A DNA stretch of 64,000 nt from Maribellus sp. YY47 (lineage in GTDB: Bacteria > Bacteroidota > Bacteroidia > Bacteroidales > Prolixibacteraceae): NCBI RefSeq assembly GCF_023111095.1, contig NZ_JALGYW010000013.1, forward strand, positions 62,001 through 126,000. The letters run 5' to 3'. Positions 53,823-63,030 of this stretch are shown in pieces. The notes below the pieces were generated by a model. The model had not been told where the DNA came from, did not search any database, and worked only from the letters and a program-made list of their open reading frames with translations. The position numbers and the translations under genes are program-made. The stretch's first letter is position 1; each line of letters begins with the position of its first letter.

Positions 53823-56800
53823 CTAGAATGAAATAGATACACCTCCGGAAACTACTCTTAACTGGCTATAAACATAGTTACCCGAAGAGGTAGAAATAGC
53901 AACACCTGATCCACGGGAGTTTTGAGTCTGACGAGGATCGAATCCTTTACGTGCAGACAATAGAGCTAAATTATCGCCTGAAACATATAATCTAAGTTTC
54001 TGAATGTTCATTTTACGAGTGAGTGTTACCGGGAAAGTGTATCCCAAAGTAACATTATTAAGACTCAAGTAATTAGAACTAGTCAGGAAACGGCTAGAGT
54101 TCTTCTGATCAAAATCATCAGAAGATGAAATACGTGGAACGTTCGTGTTTTTATTATCCGGAGTCCAGGCGTCCAGAATATCAGTGTGCCAGTTACGGCC
54201 TATCTCTTTCCCTGTGTGCATCAATTCCTGGTAAGAGCCATCATACGCTTTTCCTCCTAATTGATAAGCAAACTGAACTCCAAGGTCAAAACCGAATGCG
54301 TTAAGGCTTGTACCAAAACCACCATACCACTTAACACTAACATCTCCTAAATCAGTCTGCTTTGCTGCACTATAATCAGTTGTTGTTGAATAATCATCAT
54401 TGTCAGGATCTACATAATACAACGACATTCCTGTTTCACTGTCAACGCCTGCATATTCAACCAGGTAAGCCTGATTTAAAGAACCACCTTCTTTCAAGAT
54501 ATATGAAGAATTTTTAATACCTCCTGATGACTTCGTGTATTCTGGTAATTCCTTAATTTTACTGTTAATGTTAGTAATATTTGCAAATACACTCCAGGTC
54601 AGTTCATTTGTGCGCAATACATCCGATTTTACATCAACTTCAAAACCTTGATTAAGCACTGCTCCTACGTTCTTTGGAATGGTAGCCAAACCAGATGATA
54701 CAGGCTGTGGCTCATTAAATAACATATCAGAGTTATAGCGACTAAAATAGTCAACGCTACCAGTTAATATATTATTCACCAACGAAAATTCAAATCCTGT
54801 ATTAAACAGCTTTTGCGCTTCCCAGGTTAATTCGGGATTTCCTTTTTCAGAAAGTACTTTTGTGTACTCACCGGTATCACTGTTGTAAGAAATCTGGTAC
54901 CTGTTTCTATAGGCATAATAGGTTCCAATTTGATCGTTACCCTGGGTTCCGAAACTAACTTTGTATTTCAACTCACGAAGCCAGCCGGAAGTCGATTGCA
55001 TAAATTCTTCTTTCGTTAACATCCAGGCTGCACCAACACTTCCAAAAAGTCCCCAACGGTTGTCTTTCGCAAAACGTGATGACCCTTCATACCTCATAGA
55101 AGCATTAAAGAAGAAACGTTCCTGGAAATCGTATTGTGCACGGCCAACAAACCCCCGGGTTGCATAATTGTCTACAAAAGAACTTGCATTTGAACTGGTA
55201 GGTTGTGTTCCAAAGGCGTTATCCAATTCAGGGATGAAAGGATCATACAGGTGATCATTATTGGCTGATAACTCCTGGTTTTTTAATTCAAAACTCTCAT
55301 AACCTACCAAAAACTGCAAGCTATGTATGTCTGAAATAGTTGTTTTGTAATCTGCCAAATATTGCTGATTCATTGTAAATAACCGTCTATGGCTAACTGA
55401 TACATAACCTTCAGTTGTTTTTGAACCATAGAAAGGGTTAGACAAATAATTTGAGCGGATATTCGATGCCTCAGGAGATACACGAGCCGTAAAAGAAAAT
55501 CCTTCAAACGGAGTTAGTTTTGCATAGAAAGATCCGGTAAAAAGATCCCTGGTTTCATTGTCGGTATCTAATATCAGGTTAATAGCATTGTTTCCTCTCG
55601 GAGCAGATCCAGGTCTGGTAAAATTAGTTGATGTTCCCTGATCGTAAATTTTATTTCCATTGTTGTCGTATGCAATAGAACCGTCGGTATTTCTAACATA
55701 AAACGGATAGATCGGAGCCATCATGTTACTTGCATAGAATACGTTACCTGTGCTTCCCCATGAAGTTTGAGAACCCGGACTTTCCAGTTGCGTATTTACA
55801 TATGATGTTGACAATCCTACGTTCAACCATTCTTTTGCCTGAGCATCAATTTTTCCACGAAGAGTGAAACGTTTAAAACCTGAACCGTTTATGATACCCG
55901 GATCTTCCAAATAACCTCCTGAAATAAAATATTGAGATTTGTTCTGTCCCCCGCGTATAGAAACATTATATTCCTCGCGGAGGTTGCCAGATGCCAGTGT
56001 CTCATCCTCCCAATTATCCGGAGTATAATAATATTTGCCATCAGTATAACCTAAAGTAGCCTTGGGATTCAATTTAAAATTGGTTCCGATTAAACGCTCA
56101 CCTTCAGGATAAGAGTAAATCTGATAACCGACACCCTGCTGGGTGAAAAAATTAGCATCAGCATAAGCAAATGCATCTGTCGCAGAAACTCCGTTATAGG
56201 CTTGTGAATTATACAACGCTTTATAAGCAGTTTCATAATACATAGCAGGGTCAGTCATTACATCATAATTTGGAACACCACGGGTTGAGTGTCCCCATTT
56301 GGCATCAACATCAATAATAACGTTACCATCTTTAGATCCATTCTTTGTGGTAATAAGAATAACACCATTTGCCCCGCGAGCACCATATATCGCAGTTGAC
56401 GCTGCATCTTTTAAAACAGTCATCGACTCTATGTCGTTGGGGTTAATTGTGTTTAAGTTAAACTCATATGGACTTCCATCAACAATGTACAACGGTGTGG
56501 TTCCACCATTAATCGAACCAACTCCGCGGATACGAATGGTAGCTTCAGACCCCGGCTGCCCACTACCATTAACAACCTGAACACCCGCAACAGCTCCTTG
56601 CAAAGCATTCGTAACATTTGATGTAGCTTTCATGGCCAGCTCCTCTCCTTTTACTGCTTTCGCAGCCCCTACGAACTGAGAGCGTTTGGTAGTTCCATAT
56701 GCTACTACCATTACTTCATCTACTCCAATAACATCGGCTGATAAAACAGCATCAAGAGTAGATCCGCTTATTGAAAGCTCCTGTGTTTTCATCCCAACAA

Positions 56801-57026
56801 ACGAAAATACCATCACTTTTGCATCGGCAGGAATATCTAAACGATACTCGCCATCAATGTTTGTAACAGTACCAATTGTCGTTCCTTTAACACTCACTGA
56901 GACTCCAGGTATACCAGAACCATCTTCTGAACTTGTGACCGTTCCGGCAATAGTTTTAACCTGAGCCTCAGCTACAAGCATGCCAAAAAAGGCAATGCTA
57001 AACAGCATTAGCGCAATTTTTCTCAT
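53823..57026 (-). CDS. SusC/RagA family TonB-dependent outer-membrane transporter
   Basis: From ATG 57026 (MRKIALMLFSIAFFGMLVAEAQ) the product is 1067 residues. After the signal peptide come a carboxypeptidase-regulatory-like domain (IAGTVTSSEDGSGIPGVSVSVKGTTIGTVTNIDGEYRLDIP), the plug with the SusC signature (VDEVMVVAYGTTKRSQFVGAAKAVKGEEL, IVDGSPYE, VLKDAASTAIYGARGANGVILITTKNG), and the 22-strand barrel. With SusD it forms a pedal-bin importer for oligosaccharides or peptides. No STN domain, so an anti-sigma link is unlikely. Confidence 0.95.
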   Translation of the reverse strand: MRKIALMLFSIAFFGMLVAEAQVKTIAGTVTSSEDGSGIPGVSVSVKGTTIGTVTNIDGEYRLDIPADAKVMVFSFVGMKTQELSISGSTLDAVLSADVIGVDEVMVVAYGTTKRSQFVGAAKAVKGEELAMKATSNVTNALQGAVAGVQVVNGSGQPGSEATIRIRGVGSINGGTTPLYIVDGSPYEFNLNTINPNDIESMTVLKDAASTAIYGARGANGVILITTKNGSKDGNVIIDVDAKWGHSTRGVPNYDVMTDPAMYYETAYKALYNSQAYNGVSATDAFAYADANFFTQQGVGYQIYSYPEGERLIGTNFKLNPKATLGYTDGKYYYTPDNWEDETLASGNLREEYNVSIRGGQNKSQYFISGGYLEDPGIINGSGFKRFTLRGKIDAQAKEWLNVGLSTSYVNTQLESPGSQTSWGSTGNVFYASNMMAPIYPFYVRNTDGSIAYDNNGNKIYDQGTSTNFTRPGSAPRGNNAINLILDTDNETRDLFTGSFYAKLTPFEGFSFTARVSPEASNIRSNYLSNPFYGSKTTEGYVSVSHRRLFTMNQQYLADYKTTISDIHSLQFLVGYESFELKNQELSANNDHLYDPFIPELDNAFGTQPTSSNASSFVDNYATRGFVGRAQYDFQERFFFNASMRYEGSSRFAKDNRWGLFGSVGAAWMLTKEEFMQSTSGWLRELKYKVSFGTQGNDQIGTYYAYRNRYQISYNSDTGEYTKVLSEKGNPELTWEAQKLFNTGFEFSLVNNILTGSVDYFSRYNSDMLFNEPQPVSSGLATIPKNVGAVLNQGFEVDVKSDVLRTNELTWSVFANITNINSKIKELPEYTKSSGGIKNSSYILKEGGSLNQAYLVEYAGVDSETGMSLYYVDPDNDDYSTTTDYSAAKQTDLGDVSVKWYGGFGTSLNAFGFDLGVQFAYQLGGKAYDGSYQELMHTGKEIGRNWHTDILDAWTPDNKNTNVPRISSSDDFDQKNSSRFLTSSNYLSLNNVTLGYTFPVTLTRKMNIQKLRLYVSGDNLALLSARKGFDPRQTQNSRGSGVAISTSSGNYVYSQLRVVSGGVSISF

Positions 57027-57162
57027 AGAATAAAATTTAAATATTAATAACTCACTCACTCAATAATTTAACTAATGTAATAAAATAGTCAAATCGATTA
57101 ACATATTTTCAATATTTATTACCTCCGCAGGGTTACTTCTTATTGTAAATTTAATAGGGCTG

Positions 57163-57194
57163 CAAATTTGAATCAATTGGTTAACTGCAGCAAA
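57163..57194 (-). promoter_or_regulatory. Promoter of the susCD operon
   Basis: -33 TTTG (57194-57191) and -7 CAAATTTG (57170-57163, one mismatch to TAnnTTTG), 20 bases apart, about 135 bases upstream of the susC ATG. Confidence 0.5.
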
Positions 57195-57238
57195 AAGTTA
57201 GTTCTTCATCGACCACAGCATAAAATATTAGCTTGCAG

Positions 57239-57274
57239 ACAGTTAAAATTTGACCTTTGAAACAGTAAAATTTG
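57239..57274 (-). repeat. Tandem direct repeat upstream of the susC promoter
   Basis: ACAGTTAAAATTTG (57239-57252) and ACAGTAAAATTTG (57262-57274), 23 bases start to start, about 45 bases upstream of the -33 element: position and form of an activator binding site. The ACAGTTAA core resembles LytTR-type direct repeats, though the period is slightly long. Confidence 0.45.
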
Positions 57275-57360
57275 TTGCATGTATGGATTAACAATACAAT
57301 AATTTTCACTAAAAAACTTGCAAATAGAAATCTAAAACCATAAGAACAGTATTTTGTTCA

Positions 57361-58548
57361 TTACAGTTTTAGCTGAATTTTTATTGATCCTAATTTCAAT
57401 GCAATTACAAGCATTAAACATGCCCAAATAACAGATCCGCATATTGCGAGAGATGCAGAACCCGAATTTTTGTAAAAGAAAAAAGGAAGATTCAGAGACC
57501 AGATTATATAATATAGTAAGCTCGGAAACAGGTATGTGGTGAGAGAATTCTTTCCTGCTTGCACAAACAAATCAGTCCATCTTCTTATATTGAATTTATC
57601 GATAACGATGTATAACAATACAAAAACCAAGACGCTGATACCACTGCAAATTGCACCCCAACTTGGAGTAGCTTTAATTTTTGAGATGATAAACCAATTT
57701 CTCAGGAAAAAGCCGAGCAAAATCAGCGATATGCCCAATACTGTTACAATTACAATAAACCGGACTGGCATTTGTTTTAATTTTCGCAAAAGCAGGCTGA
57801 CAAATAATCCGGAGACAACAAGTAATGGCACATTACCTTCTAATATTATTCCGAAAACCGGTCTCAACGGGTCAAGAGTCTGAAGATAGCCCAATTGATT
57901 AATAATATTGAGGAAAAGAAACACGCCCCAAACCATAGCTGTACCTATCAAACTATCGCGAACCAGTAAATAAGTTAATGAGGCAGCCAGGTATCCCCAT
58001 CCAATTAATCCAAGAATCCCCCACCAACCTGTCACTAACCATTCGGGATCGGCTTCTGTGCCGGACCGGAATTTGAAAATAAGATAAACCAGCAACAAAA
58101 CAGCCGGCGCTTTTAACACAAGCGCTCTCCACGACAAGCTTGATGGATATCGGTTCCAAATCATAAAAACGCTAACGTACATCAAAATAGCCCACAAGTT
58201 TTTCGATATTCCTGCCAAATCAGGATTCAGCCGGCCGCTATTTAACATCAGAACACCAATCAACAAAAGACTTATTGTTCTGATAATGATATGTAAAACT
58301 ATTTTATGTGTCGATTCACCTTTATTAAACCTGTTTTGAACAGCGAAGGGAACAGCCATCCCAACCATAAACAGGAAGCCCGGAAATACCCAATCTGCGA
58401 GTCCCATTCCATCATAACCGGCCGGGCGATGTGTCAGCCATTCGGGCACAACAGCAACATTCAAATCGTTTACAAAAAGCATCAGAAAGAGGGTTATTCC
58501 GCGCATTACATCGATTGAAAGTACACGTTTTGATTCTGTCATGGTCAC
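57361..58548 (-). CDS. DUF5009/heparan-alpha-glucosaminide N-acetyltransferase-like membrane protein
   Basis: A 395-residue inner-membrane protein with about ten helices. It begins RVLSIDVMRGITLFLMLFVNDL, and has MGLADWVFPGFLFMVGMAVPFAVQNR, the signature of the DUF5009/YeiB/NAGAT acyltransferase superfamily; the conserved Asp in D-V-x-R-G is present. Such genes often sit in carbohydrate utilisation loci and may acetylate imported glycans. It starts just after the LytM-like gene (15-base gap) on the same strand. ATG 58542 is an alternative start. Confidence 0.8.
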   Translation of the reverse strand: MTMTESKRVLSIDVMRGITLFLMLFVNDLNVAVVPEWLTHRPAGYDGMGLADWVFPGFLFMVGMAVPFAVQNRFNKGESTHKIVLHIIIRTISLLLIGVLMLNSGRLNPDLAGISKNLWAILMYVSVFMIWNRYPSSLSWRALVLKAPAVLLLVYLIFKFRSGTEADPEWLVTGWWGILGLIGWGYLAASLTYLLVRDSLIGTAMVWGVFLFLNIINQLGYLQTLDPLRPVFGIILEGNVPLLVVSGLFVSLLLRKLKQMPVRFIVIVTVLGISLILLGFFLRNWFIISKIKATPSWGAICSGISVLVFVLLYIVIDKFNIRRWTDLFVQAGKNSLTTYLFPSLLYYIIWSLNLPFFFYKNSGSASLAICGSVIWACLMLVIALKLGSIKIQLKL

Positions 58549-58563
58549 ATTGGTTTAATGATA

Positions 58564-59433
58564 TTATTTTCCCAGGAACCGGCGTTGTTCTTTTTTATTC
58601 ATTTCGCGACCACGGACCTCTTTGGGATGAACAACAAAATATTCGGTGCTCGAATTCAGAATTCCGGTGGTATTTTCGTCAATCACAAATTTTGGAATTA
58701 CAAACAACAGATTCTTGGCGTAGAGCGAATCGTGAAAAATGAGAACTATTACTTTATCAGCATTTGTAACCCGGGCAATCTCCTGCCCGGCATAAACGGG
58801 ATCTCCAATCTTAAATTTCCCTTGATCAACAGTAACGTTGTGGTAACAAATCAGGGTACCATCGGGCTGCAACAATGTAATGGAATTGTTCCAGGTATGA
58901 TACCATGATTTTGGATCTCCGTTTTTTACGGCTCCGGCTATTTCTGCAATAATCCCGTTCCTGGCTGCACAAACAATCTCGCCGGGGCTGGCATAGAAAC
59001 CTGTAGCTGTCCACGAGTCAAGGCCTTCTTTACCCCAAAAACCATCGATCTGCTTTACATCAAAAACTTTCACTTTCTTTCCCAGCTCAAAGGGAATTAA
59101 ATACGGGAAATCAAGATCCACCCTGGCAACCGGATCAGAGCGAAACATTTTTATATCGTAGTTAAACCGCGGTACACCGGCGTTCGGATCGCGAGGTAAG
59201 GTAAACAGACTGTTAAATCCGGTACTTATTTTTTTTACATAGGGAAGCGGTTCGCTAAAGTAAGTGTTCTCCAGATCGGCAAAATTTATCTGAAGATAAA
59301 CCGGTACCGGAGAATTATTATAGGCAGAGAATAAACAATCGCCAACTGCATTGTAATCGGCTTGCACTTCGACCTGCGCCTTCAGGTTGTTTATTACAAA
59401 TACTGCGAAAATAAAAATCAGGAGTCTTTTCAT
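58564..59433 (-). CDS. Exported LytM/M23-like protein lacking zinc ligands
   Basis: A 289-residue protein with signal peptide MKRLLIFIFAVFVINNLKAQ. The C-terminal half has the LytM fold: FYASPGEIVCAARNGIIAEI, TLICYHNVTVDQGKFKIGDPVYAGQEIARV. The H-x-x-x-D metal motif expected where GLDSWTATGFY lies is absent, and only one His (ICYHN) of the second motif is kept, so it is probably a non-catalytic regulator or cell-wall binder like EnvC/NlpD. Co-directional with the DUF5009 gene downstream. Confidence 0.75.
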   Translation of the reverse strand: MKRLLIFIFAVFVINNLKAQVEVQADYNAVGDCLFSAYNNSPVPVYLQINFADLENTYFSEPLPYVKKISTGFNSLFTLPRDPNAGVPRFNYDIKMFRSDPVARVDLDFPYLIPFELGKKVKVFDVKQIDGFWGKEGLDSWTATGFYASPGEIVCAARNGIIAEIAGAVKNGDPKSWYHTWNNSITLLQPDGTLICYHNVTVDQGKFKIGDPVYAGQEIARVTNADKVIVLIFHDSLYAKNLLFVIPKFVIDENTTGILNSSTEYFVVHPKEVRGREMNKKEQRRFLGK

Positions 59434-59474
59434 AAGTTGCGTATTTCAAACTCAAAAATAATGATTTAAACCAA

Positions 59475-59482
59475 TAACTTTG
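59475..59482 (+). promoter_or_regulatory. -7 promoter element (TAACTTTG)
   Basis: Exact TAnnTTTG match ending 4 bases before the DUF4268 ATG at 59487, predicting a leaderless mRNA. Confidence 0.45.
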
Positions 59483-59486
59483 CCGC

Positions 59487-59957
59487 ATGTATTCGAAAGA
59501 AGAAGTTAAACAACTGCGTGTCAGTTTTTGGGAGAAATTTGGGCAACGGTGCGAGATTCACCCTGATTTGATGTACAAAAAACGAAAATGGATATTACAC
59601 CGTACAAAAATCAAAGATGTTGCTTTACGTTTTGATGTGAACCGCGAAAACGCCCAGGTGATTCTGGAACTGGGGAGTCGTAATGAAAACCTTCGTTTAC
59701 GTGCCTTTGAATTTCTCGAACAATATAAGGTGGTGATGGAAGAGGGTTTTGACAATGGCTTGATATGGGAATTCTTTCACGAACGAGAAGACAGCAATAA
59801 GGAAGTCTGCCGAATTTACACGCAATTGAACGGAGTGGATTTCCATCGCCAAAACCAATGGCCTGAGATTTACAATTTTTATATTGAAAACATGCTTCGT
59901 CTCGAAGATAACTTTATGTCGATCAAAGATCTACTACAGGAAGAACTCAAAAACTAG
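59487..59957 (+). CDS. DUF4268 domain protein
   Basis: A 156-residue soluble protein. Key pattern: LRVSFWEKFGQRCEIHPDLMYKKRKWILHRTKIKDVALRFDVNRENAQVILELGSRNENLRLRAFEFLEQYK, the DUF4268 nuclease-like or restriction-enzyme-accessory fold region. The family's activity is not proven. It stands alone, converging on the cupin gene. Confidence 0.75.
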   Translation: MYSKEEVKQLRVSFWEKFGQRCEIHPDLMYKKRKWILHRTKIKDVALRFDVNRENAQVILELGSRNENLRLRAFEFLEQYKVVMEEGFDNGLIWEFFHEREDSNKEVCRIYTQLNGVDFHRQNQWPEIYNFYIENMLRLEDNFMSIKDLLQEELKN

Positions 59958-59964
59958 CAAAAAA

Positions 59965-60462
59965 TTACATCCTGATTAAGCCCGCAATTTCTTCCGCCAG
60001 TTCTGGATATTCTTCCAGAAGTTTTTGATCGGCCATTTCAAAATCGTCGAAATGAAACCCCGGAGCTACCGTGCAGCCAAGCAATGCATAACCGGTCTTA
60101 TCCGCTAACCTCGCTGCAAACCAAGCGTATTTTGGTACTACCGCCTGGAATGCGTCTTTTTCTCCCACTCCCAGCACAAAGTATTTGAGTTTATTCCCAT
60201 CAATCCAAAGAATTTCGGTGGCGGAAGTTCCGGTGTAATAATGCCAGATTTCGTCGGATTTGATTCGGTGAAAAGATGAAAAATCACTTCCTTCCAACAG
60301 GTAATAAATGGAGGTACAAATATTTCGCCTGACATTTGGCTGAAAACAAGCAGGATCAGGAAACATCAGATCTTCCGACCGGTAGACTTCTTTAAACCAG
60401 CCACCTTCGGGATGTCTTTCCAGATCCAGCTTTTCAATCCAATAAGCGGAAGAGAATTGCAT
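59965..60462 (-). CDS. Cupin-fold protein (DUF985)
   Basis: A 165-residue protein with the DUF985 pattern LERHPEGGWFKEVYRSEDL, SIYYLLEGSDFSSFHRIKSDEIWHYYTG and ALLGCTVAPGFHFDDFEMADQKLLEEYP. The His-rich SFHRIKSDEIWH block is the probable metal-binding cupin motif. Its ATG overlaps the stop of the SRPBCC gene (TGATG-type overlap at 60462), so the two are translated together. Substrate unknown. Confidence 0.85.
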   Translation of the reverse strand: MQFSSAYWIEKLDLERHPEGGWFKEVYRSEDLMFPDPACFQPNVRRNICTSIYYLLEGSDFSSFHRIKSDEIWHYYTGTSATEILWIDGNKLKYFVLGVGEKDAFQAVVPKYAWFAARLADKTGYALLGCTVAPGFHFDDFEMADQKLLEEYPELAEEIAGLIRM

Positions 60463-60839
60463 CAGATAAATAATTCATTCAAAGCGCCAAAATAATCGTC
60501 ATCCCAGCCTTCCGAAATGTTATCATAGGCATCATCCGGAATATTGACATGAATTAATTCGACACTGGTTCCTTTTTTATGCGGATGCAGTTTAATGGTA
60601 ACGATCGATTCTTCCTCCTCTTCGCCAAAGAACCACTTTTGAACGATTTTTCTGTTTTCTTCAAACTCCAGGTTAAGACCTGTTATACTGCCGTTCCATA
60701 ACGAAAATTCGGTATTCGGCTCCGTTTGCATGATCACTTCTTCCCCTGTCCATATCTCGAGCATTCTTTGGTTGGTAAGCGCATTATAAACGTCCTTAGG
60801 ATCGGCATGCAACGTATAGTATCTTTTTAAATCTTTCAT
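60462..60839 (-). CDS. SRPBCC/START-like domain protein (AHSA1 family)
   Basis: A 125-residue protein with the AHSA1/SRPBCC fold: RYYTLHADPKDVYNALTNQRMLEIWTGEEV, FSLWNGSITGLNLEFEENRKIVQKWFFGEEEEESIVTIKLHP, VELIHVNIPDDAYDNISEGWDDDYFGALNELF. It may bind a small hydrophobic ligand or act as an Hsp90-type co-chaperone. Co-translated with the cupin gene. Confidence 0.82.
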   Translation of the reverse strand: MKDLKRYYTLHADPKDVYNALTNQRMLEIWTGEEVIMQTEPNTEFSLWNGSITGLNLEFEENRKIVQKWFFGEEEEESIVTIKLHPHKKGTSVELIHVNIPDDAYDNISEGWDDDYFGALNELFI

Positions 60840-60915
60840 CGATTAATCTTTTTGTCAACAGTAATTCTACATAAATTCAGAAGCAACAACCCGCTATAAG
60901 AAGCAAGATAAATTA

Positions 60916-62904
60916 TTATCTCACTCTTCTGGTTTTCATTATCTTCTTATTGATTTTATAGTTAAAACCTAATGTAATGAATTCTTTCAACTGAAGTTTT
61001 GACTTCTGTCCCACCTGTGCTCCGGTGTCATCATAAATGGGAAACATAACATTAGCATCGTAGATCATATGCAGCATCACCGTCATATTCATGTAATCGT
61101 TCAGTTTCATTGATACCTGGTTTTCCAGTTCCATATCAAGATTATCAAAAGTGTTACGGTAGTTCATGAACGTTTTATATTTCATGTTCCATGTAATATC
61201 GTTTGTAATCTTTTTATTCATGTTTATGTCGGCGTTTAAACCCACCTCCCAGAAAGCCTTTTTGCCGGCTGGAATTCCATATTTTACCTGATCAATCAAG
61301 GCAGTATCTCTTACATAAACGTTTTTCAGCGAAATCGGCGAAAGCAACATCGAGAATTTATTGCTGGGTTTGTAATCCAAACCTATTTTAAAAATCGTTT
61401 TAGAAGGTCCTAAAAAAGCTGAAATAGGATCAGGATTATTGGCTTTTGGATATCTGAAACCTCTGAAAAACTGGGTATTAAAGTTTAATTCTGTACTGTA
61501 GTACCATTTTCTGAAAGCACTTAATCCAAAACGTGATGTAACTTCGAATTTATCGTCGTTCTTGCGTACTTCCTCACCTCCGCCGGGTTTCATCCATCCG
61601 TTACGTATTTCAACCGAATTTTCCCATTTCTTTTTGCCATTGGCGCTGCCATAATTGGCAAATCCTTTTAACACCAACAAAATCGAAAGGGCGTTCTGTC
61701 CCCCTTTTTTCCAGTTTTCATAATAGGTTTGGGTAAATCCGGCATTCCCGTCGCCGCCCAGCGACCAGGGCGTTTCCAGCTCATAGGCATTACCAACTTT
61801 TGTGAATTTCGAGTGATTGCCTTTCAAGCTCTCAAAATCAAAGTCTTTTGTCTGACGCTCAGAAAAACGATTAAAAGTAACTCCATCGTTAATTAGGAAC
61901 TGCATTTCGCGTTTTCCGGTAGATTTTACGAGCAATTGCAACGAATCTTTCTGTTCGTTTTTCAGCCAAACACGTGCATAGCGTTCCCTGTCTTTTTGCA
62001 ACACGATCTCGCTTCCTTCACCATTCATGTTCGTCATGGCGATAGTTGCCGTATCAATGTAATCAGCGTATGCCGTTAAAATATTGATTACCGACCGGAT
62101 ACTGTCGTTAACCAAGGCAATCTGCTGGCTGTTGTATGCCTTCAATACATCGTAGTTGCTAAGTGCCACCACGTCTTTGTAGCTTTTAATTCTGAAACGA
62201 ATTTGCTCTTCAAACGTACGATTCCGGTAATCTGCCGACATCCGGTTCACATAGACACTGGTAATAGAATCGTTGTATGCCAACCGTTTATTTTCTACAT
62301 ACACGTTCCGCAAGCTGTCGATAGCCACCAGTTTTTTGAACTGCTCGGGCGAATTAAGCACCGAATCGGGAATAACTTCCGGCATTACCAATTCCTTCGG
62401 GAAAGAGTATATTGAATCGGAAAAAAGCTGCAGCCCTTTTCCTTCGGGAACAACAGGAGCTTGCTGTTTGGCCTCTATGATAACCCGCTCGGGCACCGGA
62501 ATCGGATTTTTTGTTACTTCTGCCGTATAATCCGCAATTATTTTTTCAATATTGCGCTGAACCAGACTGGCTGAAACATACCCCGGAACCGACAAGCTGT
62601 CTTTTACATTCTCCGGAAGACGAAAAACGTAAATACTGTCATTCATCTGTGCTTGATTCAAATTTTGAAGGATCGCATCGATTGGTGCATCCTCCAGAAA
62701 ATTGATTAAACCGGTGATGTTTGAATGAACATCTTTTTGAGTTAAATGCCAGGTACGATCCTCCAGAAAATAATTCCTGAGAATACGAATTCCGTCCTCC
62801 AATGCCTTTTCGTTTTCAGTTTTATCCAGCTCTTGCGCATACGAATACTGGAAAAATAATACCCCCAGGAGAACAAATAGTATTGATTTCTTGAAATGGA
62901 ACAT
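60916..62904 (-). CDS. DUF3078 outer-membrane protein
   Basis: A 662-residue exported protein: signal MFHFKKSILFVLLGVLFFQYSYAQ, a long helical/linker part (about 25-360) and a C-terminal DUF3078 region from about 380 (SLGGDGNAGFTQTYYENWKKGGQNALSILLVLKGFANYGSANGKKKWENSVEIRNGWMKPGGGEEVRKNDDKFEVTSRFGL), made of beta strands ending in LGFNYKINKKI. It is probably an outer-membrane barrel with a periplasmic extension. Function unknown; the N-terminal extension is unusual compared with short DUF3078 proteins. Confidence 0.8.
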   Translation of the reverse strand: MFHFKKSILFVLLGVLFFQYSYAQELDKTENEKALEDGIRILRNYFLEDRTWHLTQKDVHSNITGLINFLEDAPIDAILQNLNQAQMNDSIYVFRLPENVKDSLSVPGYVSASLVQRNIEKIIADYTAEVTKNPIPVPERVIIEAKQQAPVVPEGKGLQLFSDSIYSFPKELVMPEVIPDSVLNSPEQFKKLVAIDSLRNVYVENKRLAYNDSITSVYVNRMSADYRNRTFEEQIRFRIKSYKDVVALSNYDVLKAYNSQQIALVNDSIRSVINILTAYADYIDTATIAMTNMNGEGSEIVLQKDRERYARVWLKNEQKDSLQLLVKSTGKREMQFLINDGVTFNRFSERQTKDFDFESLKGNHSKFTKVGNAYELETPWSLGGDGNAGFTQTYYENWKKGGQNALSILLVLKGFANYGSANGKKKWENSVEIRNGWMKPGGGEEVRKNDDKFEVTSRFGLSAFRKWYYSTELNFNTQFFRGFRYPKANNPDPISAFLGPSKTIFKIGLDYKPSNKFSMLLSPISLKNVYVRDTALIDQVKYGIPAGKKAFWEVGLNADINMNKKITNDITWNMKYKTFMNYRNTFDNLDMELENQVSMKLNDYMNMTVMLHMIYDANVMFPIYDDTGAQVGQKSKLQLKEFITLGFNYKINKKIMKTRRVR

Positions 62905-63030
62905 TGACTTGTTTTTTAGCTTTTAGTTGGAAACGTAAAATTAGTATTTATGTTATTCAGAAAAATAAATTTCCCGGTTTACTTTCAACAATTAACTATT
63001 AATAAATTATTTAGCTGCTCTTTGAACAAA

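Larger units (their letters stand above)
57027..57360 (-). other. Upstream region of the SusC gene
   Basis: 334 bases without a gene. It carries the susC promoter (57163-57194), a leader of roughly 130 nt, and a tandem ACAGTTAAAATTTG / ACAGTAAAATTTG repeat (57239-57274). No coding frame or RNA family was recognised. Confidence 0.5.
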
